Assembly (NCBI RefSeq): GCF_006385685.1
Contig: NZ_VFRP01000022.1
Coordinates: 1-64,000, forward strand
DNA length: 64,000 bases
Reading direction: 5' to 3'
Origin: Amaricoccus solimangrovi
GTDB taxonomy: Bacteria; Pseudomonadota; Alphaproteobacteria; Rhodobacterales; Rhodobacteraceae
Positions 44,188 through 51,827 of this stretch are shown here, piece by piece. Below the pieces are notes generated by a model. The model saw only the letters and a list, made by a program, of their open reading frames with translations. It did no database searches and was not told where the DNA came from. A program made the position numbers and the translations under genes. Position 1 is the stretch's first letter, and every line of letters begins with the position of its first letter.

Positions 44188-44897
44188 GCGCCGCGGCGCC
44201 CGATCTCGCCGGCAAGGTCGCGCTCGTCACCGGCGCCTCGGCCGGGATCGGCGCGGGCATCGCCGCCGCGCTCGCCGCCGCCGGGGCCGAGGTCCATGGC
44301 ATCGCGCGCGCGGGCGGGGCGGGGGCGTATCGCTGGCATCCGGTGGATCTCGGCGATCCGGCGGCGATCGCGGGCTTCCTCGCGGGTTTCGCCCCGCCCC
44401 GGCTCGACATCCTCGTCCATGGCGCGGGACTGCTGACGCCGGACGGTTTCACCGCGGAACAGGGCGATCCGGAGGCGGGGCTCGCCGCGCTCGACCGCCA
44501 GCTCCAGGTGAACCTGCGCGCGCCCTGGCAGCTGACGGCCGGCCTGCTGCCCCGGCTGATCGCGGCGAAGGGCTGGGTCGTCATGCTCAATTCCTCGATC
44601 TGGATGAACGCGCGGGCCGGGCTCGCCGGCTACGCGGCGTCGAAATACGCGCTCCGGGCGATGACCGACGCGCTGCGCGCCGAGGTGAACGGGCGGGGCG
44701 TCCGGGTGCTCTCGGTCTATCCGGGCCGGACCGCGAGCCGGATGCAGGCGGAGGCGTCGCAGGCGGCCGGCGCCCCCTACCACCCCGAGCGCCTGCTCCA
44801 GCCCGAGGCGATCGCCGGGAGCGTGCTCTCGGCCCTGGCCCTGCCCGAGACGGCCGAGGTGACCGACCTCCACATCCGCCCCGCGCTGAAAGGGTAG
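44184..44897 (+). CDS. Short-chain dehydrogenase/reductase
   Basis: A 237-aa classical SDR. VALVTGASAGIGAGIAAALA is the cofactor site; the catalytic set is the Ser of LNSSI and Y-x3-K in YAASKYALRAM. It ends with VTDLHIRPALKG, a common tail in this group. It overlaps the peptidase stop by four bases (ATGA), so the methyltransferase, peptidase and SDR form one operon. It probably reduces a 4-keto sugar or similar intermediate, but this is not proven by sequence. Confidence 0.85.
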   Translation: MSAAAPDLAGKVALVTGASAGIGAGIAAALAAAGAEVHGIARAGGAGAYRWHPVDLGDPAAIAGFLAGFAPPRLDILVHGAGLLTPDGFTAEQGDPEAGLAALDRQLQVNLRAPWQLTAGLLPRLIAAKGWVVMLNSSIWMNARAGLAGYAASKYALRAMTDALRAEVNGRGVRVLSVYPGRTASRMQAEASQAAGAPYHPERLLQPEAIAGSVLSALALPETAEVTDLHIRPALKG

Positions 44898-44904
44898 GGG
44901 ACGG

Positions 44905-44924
44905 ATGTTCCGCGCGCGGAACAT
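44905..44924. promoter_or_regulatory. parS: Putative parS, site 5
   Basis: Perfect palindrome in the short gap between the convergent SDR and replication initiator genes. Confidence 0.78.
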
Positions 44925-44983
44925 TCCGCGGCGCATCCCTTCCGCGCGGCGGTCAGCTGTCCGCCGCCTCTCTCGTCCCCGGG

Positions 44984-45003
44984 ATGTTCCGCGCGCGGAA
45001 CTT
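44984..45003. promoter_or_regulatory. parS: Putative parS, site 6
   Basis: 79 bp after site 5 in the same gap. The 16-bp core is intact, with one outer mismatch (ATG against CTT). Confidence 0.74.
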
Positions 45004-45008
45004 CCGTC

Positions 45009-46142
45009 TCACCGCGGGAGCCCGCGTTCGGCGCGGGAGCGGCAGAAGGCGAGGAAGGCCGCGTCGGGGTCGTGGAGCGGCGGGCGGCCGGTCGAGACCC
45101 AGAAGCGCAGCCATTCCGCCTCGAGCCAGTGGGTGTCGAAACCCGGCGCCGCCGCCCGGGCGCGCTCATGCGCGAAGGCCGAGAGCCGCGGCCCCTCGCC
45201 CGGCGCGGGGGCCATCCGGCCCCGGGCGCGCACGAGCAGGACGTCATCCGCCCCGAGCGACAGCGCGTAATCCGGCAGCCCGTCCTCCTCGGCCATGTCG
45301 CGGATCATCCTGCGAAACACCCGGCGGGGCGAGGTGGAGCCGGACTTCAGCAGCAGCGTCCCGAGCCCGACCCGCCATTCCGCCTGGCGCCCGCAATGCT
45401 TGCGCGCGATCTCGTAGACGCGGCGCTCGAGCGGCTTTCTGAGGCGGAAATAGTCGCGGGAGAGCGTCAGCACCGATTTCGAGACGACCGAGCGGTACAT
45501 CCAGTCCGAGAGCGTGACCGAGACCATGATCATCCGCCCCCCGCGCGCCTTGCGCTGGATCTCCCAGGAGTCGATCAGACCGAAGCCCCGGGTGCTCTCG
45601 ACGCCGCCGGTGGCGATATTGGTGACGATGCGCGTGCCCGAGAGCCGCTCGAAGGCCTCGCGCAGCCGCCGGTAGCCGTCGCCCGAGGTCTCGCGGTTGG
45701 TCGCGCTCAGGAGGTCATGCGCCTTGAGATGGAGCACCGGGCTCACCGGCCGGCCCTCGTTCAGCGCGGCGACGAGCTGGCTCACGCAATAGATCAGGAT
45801 GTCCTTGTCATGGATCGTCGCGAGCCCCTTGACCGAGGGGGTGATCTCGATCGTGGCCTCGCCATGCTCGTAGCTCAGGATCCGCCGGTCGGGCCGGGTC
45901 GCGAGCGTGAAGAGCGGATGCTCCATCGAGGCCATGTCCTCCTTGGGGCTCGCCCAGGGCAGGTCGCAGATGAAGAACCCCTCGGCCGGGGCGGCGGGCA
46001 GCGTCTCGCCCGACAGGACCGCCGGCGGCGGCGGCTCCGCCCCGGAAGCGCCGCCCGTCTTGCGCGCCCCGGATCGCCCGCGCGGAGTCCTTTCCGGAAC
46101 GGAGCCGGAAGTCTCCGCCGCGTCGCGCCTGCTCTGCCTCAT
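45009..46142 (-). CDS. Plasmid replication initiator, RPA family (PF10134)
   Basis: 377 aa from the ATG at 46142 after a basic, Pro/Ala-rich N-terminus of about 65 residues. The family core is clear: MEHPLFTLATRPDR, YEHGEATIEITPSVKGLATI, HDKDILIYCVSQLVAALNEG and AFERLSGTRIVTNI, followed by a winged-helix C-terminal part (LRKPLERRVYEIARKH). It binds iterons and starts replication of large alphaproteobacterial plasmids and chromids. The iterons lie about 80-150 bases upstream of the start, with parAB divergent beyond them. An earlier in-frame start at 46220 would abut the iterons and is less likely. Confidence 0.9.
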   Translation of the reverse strand: MRQSRRDAAETSGSVPERTPRGRSGARKTGGASGAEPPPPAVLSGETLPAAPAEGFFICDLPWASPKEDMASMEHPLFTLATRPDRRILSYEHGEATIEITPSVKGLATIHDKDILIYCVSQLVAALNEGRPVSPVLHLKAHDLLSATNRETSGDGYRRLREAFERLSGTRIVTNIATGGVESTRGFGLIDSWEIQRKARGGRMIMVSVTLSDWMYRSVVSKSVLTLSRDYFRLRKPLERRVYEIARKHCGRQAEWRVGLGTLLLKSGSTSPRRVFRRMIRDMAEEDGLPDYALSLGADDVLLVRARGRMAPAPGEGPRLSAFAHERARAAAPGFDTHWLEAEWLRFWVSTGRPPLHDPDAAFLAFCRSRAERGLPR

Positions 46143-46518
46143 GAAACGGCGGCCCCATCTTATCGTGGTTTCAATGCCACCCACGCTTAGGGGGCGCGCC
46201 GCCGCCCCGCAACAGGACATTTCGGGGTTTCGGATTCATCTTCCCGTGGTTTCGGATTCATCCCAACGTGGTTCCGGATTCACCAAAGCCCCCCGAACCG
46301 CGCTTTCTCTCCGTGGAAGCAGGGGTTTACCGGAAAGCTCCGAAGCCGTAACACATTCTCTAACACCGGATAACACTGCGAAAAATCCTCGCCGACCCCG
46401 CGAGCCCGGTTCCGATCCCTGAAAAACCGGGAAAAAACGCTTCGCCTGCCGGTTCCGCTTTGATATGCCGCGAATCATGGTACATTGCTGAAAACGCGGC
46501 ACATGAGGTTTTCGAGCG
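46143..46518 (+). other. Replication origin and control region between rep and parA
   Basis: 376 non-coding bases, clearly less GC-rich than their surroundings in the second half. They hold three tandem 22-bp repeats, a diverged single copy near 46165 (GTGGTTTCAATGCC), three TAACAC motifs (46349, 46361, 46371) and an inverted repeat (TGCCGCG at 46466-46472, CGCGGCA at 46495-46501) just before parA. The order iterons, AT-richer stretch, parA operator is what an iteron-controlled origin would show. Confidence 0.7.
46224..46289 (+). repeat. Three tandem 22-bp iterons
   Basis: Consensus GTGGTTTCGGATTCATC followed by a variable five bases, at 46224-46245, 46246-46267 and 46268-46289 with no gaps. 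A 22-bp period, two helical turns, puts each copy on the same DNA face, as in Rep-binding iterons. Confidence 0.85.
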
Positions 46519-47946
46519 ATGTCCCAGACCCCCGGCGGCTCCCCGGAGGAAGCCCCGCCGCCCTATTTCAACATCTCCCCCGACGAGGCGCTCGCCGAGC
46601 TCGAGGCGCCGGTCGGCACGGCGGATTTCGGGCGGATCGCCGAGACCTGCGCGCGCGGCCGCGCCGATCTCGTCGCCCGCGGCCATGAGGGAACGGGCGC
46701 GCGCCGGCTCCGGCTCTTCTCGACATGGGAGATCACCAAATACCTGATCCCGGTCGCCCCCGCGCATTTCCGCCGGGTGCTGCGCGCCAATCCCGACCTG
46801 CCCCAGGGCGCGAGCGAGACGGTGGGCGGCGCGAAATGGTTCACCCTCGACGAGGTGCTTCGCCTGCGCGCGCATTTCGCCGCCGAGGGATCGCGGGCGA
46901 AGGAGTACAGGCCCTACCGCCCGGAAGGGCTGCCCGCGAAGGTCTGCGCGGTCGCGAACTTCAAGGGCGGCGTCGGCAAGACCTCGATGGCCGCCCATCT
47001 CGCGATGTCCGCCGCGCTCGACGGCTACCGGGTGCTGGTGATCGACCTCGACAGCCAGGGCTCGATGACCTCGATCTTCGGCGGCGGGGTCGCCTCCGAA
47101 TGGGACACGGTCTTCCCGCTCGTGGCGCGCGACTACGCGCTCGGTCTCCGCGCCGAGAACCAGCGCCGCGTCGACCGGGGCGATCCGCCGCTGCCGCTCG
47201 ACGAGACGCTGACCGAGGCGCTGACCCGCTCGAGCGCCGACGTGATCCGGAAGACGCACTGGCCCAACATCGACCTCATCGGCGCGCAGCTCAATCTCTA
47301 CTGGGCCGAGTTCCAGATCCCGGTCTGGCGCATGTCGCTCCGGGGCTGGAAGCTCTGGGAGGCGCTCTCGAACGCGCTTCAGCGCGACGGCGTGCTCGAC
47401 GCCTACGACATCGTCATCCTCGATACCCCGCCCGCGCTCGGCTATCTCACGATCAACGGGCTGACGGCGGCGGACATCCTGCTGGTGCCGATGGGCGCCT
47501 CCTTCCTCGAATTCGATTCCACCGGCCGCTTCTTCGACATGCTGCATTCGACCTTCCTCTCGATCGAGGAGGGGGAGAACGTCGCCGCCCGCGCGCTCGG
47601 CCGGCCGGAGATCCATTTCGAATGGGACGCGGTGCGCGCCGTCATCACCCGCTACGACGCGGGCCAGCAGGCCGAGCTCGCCGGGCTCATGCAGGCCTAT
47701 CTCGGCCGCGCCCTCTCGCCCTGGCGGCAGGATTTCACCGCGCTGGTCGGCCAGGCGAGCGAGCAGGTGAACGGGATCTACGAGGCCGACTACCGCGACT
47801 TCAACCGCGACACCTATGCCCGCGGCCGGCTGACCTTCGACCAGACCTACGCGCTCTTCAAGCGGCTGCTGCTCGCGAGCTGGCGGCGCGACGAGATCGA
47901 GGCGCGGGCGGAGGCCGAGGCCCGGAGCCGGAAGGAGAGCGCCTGA
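46519..47946 (+). CDS. parA: ParA-family partition ATPase
   Basis: 475 aa, the long type with an N-terminal DNA-binding region (about 1-140, FSTWEITKYLI then WFTLDEVLRLRAHF), which usually represses its own operon. The deviant Walker A is KGGVGKT in AVANFKGGVGKTSMA near 150, and Walker A' is DLDSQGSMTS. Walker B is DIVILDTPPALGYLTINGL. It drives segregation of ParB-bound parS DNA. The ATG overlaps nothing, and its stop overlaps the parB start (TGATG). Confidence 0.94.
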   Translation: MSQTPGGSPEEAPPPYFNISPDEALAELEAPVGTADFGRIAETCARGRADLVARGHEGTGARRLRLFSTWEITKYLIPVAPAHFRRVLRANPDLPQGASETVGGAKWFTLDEVLRLRAHFAAEGSRAKEYRPYRPEGLPAKVCAVANFKGGVGKTSMAAHLAMSAALDGYRVLVIDLDSQGSMTSIFGGGVASEWDTVFPLVARDYALGLRAENQRRVDRGDPPLPLDETLTEALTRSSADVIRKTHWPNIDLIGAQLNLYWAEFQIPVWRMSLRGWKLWEALSNALQRDGVLDAYDIVILDTPPALGYLTINGLTAADILLVPMGASFLEFDSTGRFFDMLHSTFLSIEEGENVAARALGRPEIHFEWDAVRAVITRYDAGQQAELAGLMQAYLGRALSPWRQDFTALVGQASEQVNGIYEADYRDFNRDTYARGRLTFDQTYALFKRLLLASWRRDEIEARAEAEARSRKESA

Positions 47947-49130
47947 TGGCCCGCCGCCGCCTGAACCCCGCCATCCCCGCCGCCGCGGAGGAGGCCGCGG
48001 CCGATGTTCCGCGCGCGGAACATTTCGCGGAACATTTCGGGCGGGTTCCGCCCCCCTTCGCGCCCGCCGATCCCGGGGGGACTCGCGAGACGGTCGCCGC
48101 GGCGGCCTTCGCCGCCGGGCCGGCGCCGATCGCGCGCGTCGCGGCGGAGGCGGCGGGGCGCGCCGCGCTCGACGAGGTGGTCGAGACGCTGCGCCGCGCC
48201 GAGGCCGAGGGGCGGATGCTGCGCGCGATCCCGCTCGACGACATCGCCGCCGACCATATCGCCCGCGACCGGATGGGCGCCGATCCCCTCGGCGCGGCGG
48301 ACGAGGAGATGATCGCGCTCCGCGAGTCGATCCGGGCCCATGGCCAGCGGATGCCGATCGAGGTGACGCCGCTGCGTGGCCCCGCCTCGGACGAGGGAGG
48401 CGACGGCGGGTTCGCGCGCGGGACGCTGCCCTTCGGCCTCATCTCCGGCTGGCGCCGGCTCGCCGCGCTGCGCGCGCTCTTCGAGGAGACCGGGGAGGAG
48501 CGCTTCGCCACGGCGACGGCGCTGATCCGCCGGCCCGCGAGCGCGGGCGAGGCCTATGTCGCGATGGTCGAGGAGAACGAGATCCGGCTCGGCCTCAGCC
48601 AGTACGAGCGCGCGCGCATCGCCGCGGTCGCGACCGAGCGCGGCGTCTTCCCGAGCGAGAAGGCGGCGCTGCTCACGCTCTTCGCGAATGCGAGCCGGGC
48701 GAAACGCTCGCGCATCCGCGCCTTCACCGAGATCTATCACGCGCTCGACGGGGCGCTCGGCTTTCCGGCCCATCTGCCGGAACGGCTCGGCCTCAGGCTG
48801 GTCGAACTCATCCGCGCGGGCCGGGGGGACGCGCTCGTCGCCGCGCTGGTGGCGGGCGCGCCCCGGAGCGCGGAGGCGGAGCTCGACCTGCTCGAGCGGA
48901 CCGCCGCGCGGCTGGAGGCGGAACCGGGCGCGCCTTCCGAAGCGGCGCCGGAGGCGCGGGAGGCCTCGCCCGGGCGGGGCGGGACGGAGGGGGACTGGTC
49001 CTGGGAGCGGCTCGGCCCCGGGCTCGAACTCGGCTTCCGGGACGGGGGGAAGCCCGAACTCCGGCTCCGGGGCGCGGGCGTAACGGCGGCGCTTCGGGAG
49101 AAGATCCTCGCCGCGCTGCGGCGGGGCTGA
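47946..49130 (+). CDS. parB: ParB-family partition protein
   Basis: 394 aa. An unusual low-complexity N-terminus of about 90 residues precedes the ParB/Srx-like domain (IPLDDIAADHIARDRMG, LRESIRAHGQRMPIEVTPL, LISGWRRLAALRAL) and the helix-turn-helix region (AMVEENEIRLGLSQYERARI). The C-terminal domain is basic with an acidic/Pro linker. It should bind the 16-bp palindromes around it. A copy of the palindrome lies in its own codons 20-26 and is translated as DVPRAEH, followed by a half-site. Confidence 0.92.
   Translation: MARRRLNPAIPAAAEEAAADVPRAEHFAEHFGRVPPPFAPADPGGTRETVAAAAFAAGPAPIARVAAEAAGRAALDEVVETLRRAEAEGRMLRAIPLDDIAADHIARDRMGADPLGAADEEMIALRESIRAHGQRMPIEVTPLRGPASDEGGDGGFARGTLPFGLISGWRRLAALRALFEETGEERFATATALIRRPASAGEAYVAMVEENEIRLGLSQYERARIAAVATERGVFPSEKAALLTLFANASRAKRSRIRAFTEIYHALDGALGFPAHLPERLGLRLVELIRAGRGDALVAALVAGAPRSAEAELDLLERTAARLEAEPGAPSEAAPEAREASPGRGGTEGDWSWERLGPGLELGFRDGGKPELRLRGAGVTAALREKILAALRRG
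48004..48023. promoter_or_regulatory. parS: Putative parS, site 7 (inside parB)
   Basis: Perfect 20-bp palindrome near the 5' end of parB, followed at 48027-48036 by an extra half-site CGCGGAACAT. A site here could let ParB spread over, and reduce, its own transcription. Confidence 0.78.
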
Positions 49131-49309
49131 GCGCGGCTCCCGCGGAACCTCCGGGGGAGGGGGTAAGGCTCCCTCTCCCGAGGGCTTGGCAAACTCCCGG
49201 TCGTGACGGACGGGGAGCGATGGCTCGGGGGAATCTGGGGCGAATCGGATCGATTCGGGGAGCGGAAATCCCGCCCCGCCCCCGGAAGATTCGGAGTAGC
49301 GGGGTAGTC

Positions 49310-49399
49310 TGGCGGAGAGAGAGGGATTCGAACCCTCGAGACGGTTCCCCGCCTACACACTTTCCAGGCGTGCGCCTTCGACCACTCGGCCACCTCTCC
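49310..49399 (-). tRNA. tRNA-Ser (GGA anticodon)
   Basis: The reverse strand gives GGAGAGGTGGCCGAGTGGTC at the 5' end, anticodon loop with GGA, a long variable arm, TTCGAAT in the T loop, and a 3' end with CCA encoded. It is convergent with parB, 180 bases away. Confidence 0.96.
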
Positions 49400-50114
49400 G
49401 GGCGCGCGGACAAAACCATCTCTCGCGGGAAGACGCAAGGGCGGAGCGCGCGAAGGAGGCGGGCCCCGCGGATGAAGCCCGCGAGCTAGCGGAATGAAAA
49501 CGGGGAGAAAACGTTTCTACCCGCGGTCCGGGAAAAAGCCCGGTCTCCCCTTCGCAACCGCGGGGAGAAGGTTCCGCGAAACCGGGATCTTCCCTGAAAA
49601 CAGGCATGTTTTCGCCCATTGGCGCGCGCGGCCAAGCCCGGGCTTGAGCGTCGGAAGCGTCGCGCTTACACCGTTTGTAAGCAAACAATACGGCCTCATG
49701 CGGAAGCGTGAAGGCTTCTGGTAAACAATAGCAAGGGACAGACCTTTGACCGAAACGCCGAGATCCCGGCACGCCGGAGCGTCCGGTTCGCCCGAAGGGG
49801 CGATCCTGGCCCGCTCGCATGACCGGATCCCGGCGTCGTCCTCCGCCCGTTCCGGCCGCGCCGGGACGAGACCCGCGCTGCCCGCGGGCCCGGCGGAGGG
49901 GCGGTCGCGCCGGGACATCCGGATCGTCTGAGTCGCGAGGGCCTTCGGGTCCTCTTCAAGGAACGGAGCGCCGGCGCGAGCCGGCGCGGCCGATGGTCGC
50001 CGCTTGCTTGGCGGAGGCCCAAGCGGATGCGCGCCCGAAGAAGGCGTGTGGGACGGGAAGGCGGAAATACAGGCCAGGGACCTCATGTGAAGTCCACAGA
50101 GGTAGAAGAACGAT
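49400..50114 (+). other. Long intergenic region upstream of the beta-helix genes
   Basis: 715 bases. Around 49672-49730 are an inverted repeat (GTTTG, four-base loop, CAAAC), a direct repeat AAACAATA at 49683 and 49723, and a GAAGC/GCTTC hairpin between them, looking like a regulatory block. GGACAGACC at about 49737 recurs just upstream of the second beta-helix gene. A small frame at 49746-49931 (TTG start, AAGGGAC upstream) could encode about 61 residues, but its composition is not convincing. Confidence 0.45.
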
Positions 50115-51572
50115 ATGACGACGACAACGGTATCGGACAAATCCCAGCTGCTTTCCGCGCTCAAGACCGCGACGGGAGGCGATACGATCGTCCTGGAGCC
50201 AGGGAATTACGGCAGCATCTCCCTCAGGGGGACGACGTCGTCTACCCAGTACCTGAAATATTCCGGTGAAGTGACGATCGTTTCCGCTGTTTCCACGAAC
50301 AGGGCAATCATCGACAAGCTTTACTTGGAGGGAGTCGAGAACCTGACCTTCAAGCAGGTCAAGTTCGACTATACCTCCGCGACCACGACCAACGGGCAGC
50401 CCGTCGTGGTGAAGTCGTCCAGCGGGATCACCTTCCGGGGTGATAAATTCGACGGCGAGCTCGTGGACAGCTACGGCACCGGCACCGGCATCAAGATCAG
50501 CCAGGGAAGCGACATCCAGATCGTGAACTCGAACGTCTGGGGCTATCGCAAGGGGATCGAGACCTGGGCGGTCGACGGGCTGACGATCCAGAACACCAAG
50601 GTCCATAACATCTCCTACGACGGCATCGTGAGCGGCCATGTCCAGGGGTTGAGGATCATCGGCAACACGGTCGAGATGAATGCCAATCCGGCCGAGGACC
50701 AGCATCGCGACGTGATCCAGATCTACAACGAGGGCGGAAAGGCGCCGAGCTCGGACGTTCTGATCGCGAAGAACACGCTCACCGCCACCGACACGACCAC
50801 TCATGGGATCTACGCCGGCAACGCCGATGCGAAATCGACGGGCAGCGCCTCGGAATTCTATTCGGATTTCGTGATCCGCGACAACAAGATCATGACCGGT
50901 CAGAAGCTCGGCCTCGCCATCGGCCAGATCGACGGGGTCACGATCACCGGCAATACCGTGATCCAGAACGACGCGCTCGACGACAACAGCCGGACGGTCG
51001 CGATCCCGATCGTCCATGTCGCGCAGGAATCGGGCAATGTCGCCGTCACGGAGAACATCCTGAACGGAAAGCCGATCGCCGCCGACGATACCTGGCAGGA
51101 AGTCAAGGATGCCGGGAGCGGCTGGACCATCAGCGACAACGCGGTCGTGGCGCTCAGCTGGAGGGTCGGCGAGTCGACCGAGGATCCCTACGCCGACGTG
51201 CGGGGCAACGGCGTGGCGGATGAGTTCCGCTACAAGGGCAGCTGGGTGGCCAATGGTGGCGACCGTGTGGATGAGAATTCCAACGTCAACTTCGACGAAG
51301 GGGATACGATCGTTCTGATCAACTACGAAGAGAACAGCTTCAAAGGAGTGTACAAAGGTAACCAACTCGATGTGAATTCCACTGGTACTTACGTGAAGAT
51401 CGACTCGATCACCGATCTTCAGGAATTGGCGGCCAGCTCGCCAAAGCTCAGCGCCGAAGTCTCGGGCGATACGCTGACTCTTCACATCACTCAGACCGGC
51501 GGTGTCCACGACATCGTGCTGGGGGGATTGGGCCAGGAATACCAGAGCAGCTACGACGCGTCGCTGTTCTGA
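50115..51572 (+). CDS. Right-handed parallel beta-helix protein, probably exported by a type I system
   Basis: 485 aa, no signal peptide. The N-terminus GGDTIVLEPGNYGSISL and the repeating strand/turn pattern (GVTITGNTVI, GLRIIGNTVEM) are those of pectate-lyase/epimerase-like beta-helices. HRDVIQIYNEGGKAPSS is strictly shared with its neighbour and may mark the active cleft. From about 370 an Asp/Gly-rich region leads to a hydrophobic C-terminal tail ending SLF, as in type I-secreted proteins. It could cut or epimerise the local polysaccharide, but substrate and reaction are unknown. GC is lower than in the flanking genes. Confidence 0.75.
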   Translation: MTTTTVSDKSQLLSALKTATGGDTIVLEPGNYGSISLRGTTSSTQYLKYSGEVTIVSAVSTNRAIIDKLYLEGVENLTFKQVKFDYTSATTTNGQPVVVKSSSGITFRGDKFDGELVDSYGTGTGIKISQGSDIQIVNSNVWGYRKGIETWAVDGLTIQNTKVHNISYDGIVSGHVQGLRIIGNTVEMNANPAEDQHRDVIQIYNEGGKAPSSDVLIAKNTLTATDTTTHGIYAGNADAKSTGSASEFYSDFVIRDNKIMTGQKLGLAIGQIDGVTITGNTVIQNDALDDNSRTVAIPIVHVAQESGNVAVTENILNGKPIAADDTWQEVKDAGSGWTISDNAVVALSWRVGESTEDPYADVRGNGVADEFRYKGSWVANGGDRVDENSNVNFDEGDTIVLINYEENSFKGVYKGNQLDVNSTGTYVKIDSITDLQELAASSPKLSAEVSGDTLTLHITQTGGVHDIVLGGLGQEYQSSYDASLF

Positions 51573-51616
51573 CATCCGAAGGTGACGGGGGCGGCCAGGC
51601 CGCTTCCCGTCTCCCG

Positions 51617-51633
51617 GGGCGGCTCGGCCGCCC
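51617..51633 (+). terminator. Possible terminator hairpin
   Basis: GGGCGGC, three-base loop, GCCGCCC shortly after the first beta-helix gene; no T-run, so confidence is modest. Confidence 0.4.
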
Positions 51634-51774
51634 GTTCCGGCCCCCTTTCCTCATCCCGTTTCGGGACGCGGTCCCGATCGCATCCGAATGCGCCCTCGAT
51701 GTCTCGGCATCGAGCAGGGAAGTATTTCCTGCGTCTTGGTAAATTCGGCAGAGTAATGGAAACAAAATCTTAGA

Positions 51775-51798
51775 GAAGCCAAAATAAGAATCGGCTTC
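51775..51798 (+). promoter_or_regulatory. 5' leader hairpin of the second beta-helix gene
   Basis: GAAGCC and GGCTTC flank a 12-base A-rich loop, ending 29 bases before the ATG, in an AT-rich leader. It could be an mRNA stabiliser or an operator. Confidence 0.4.
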
Positions 51799-51827
51799 AT
51801 CTAGAAAAGAAAGGACAGACCAGGGCC

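Noticed and set aside
41323-45003. Palindromes as transcription terminators
   Set aside because: Sites 2-4 and 7 lie inside genes and have no T-run. The sequence is identical at scattered places, which fits a protein-binding site better.
46143-46220. Upstream start at 46220 for the replication initiator
   Set aside because: It would add 26 residues without family similarity and abut the iterons; the ATG at 46142 is simpler.
49746-49931. 61-residue frame upstream of the beta-helix genes
   Set aside because: It has a passable ribosome site but a low-complexity Arg/Ser/Ala product with no motif; mentioned only as part of the intergenic region.
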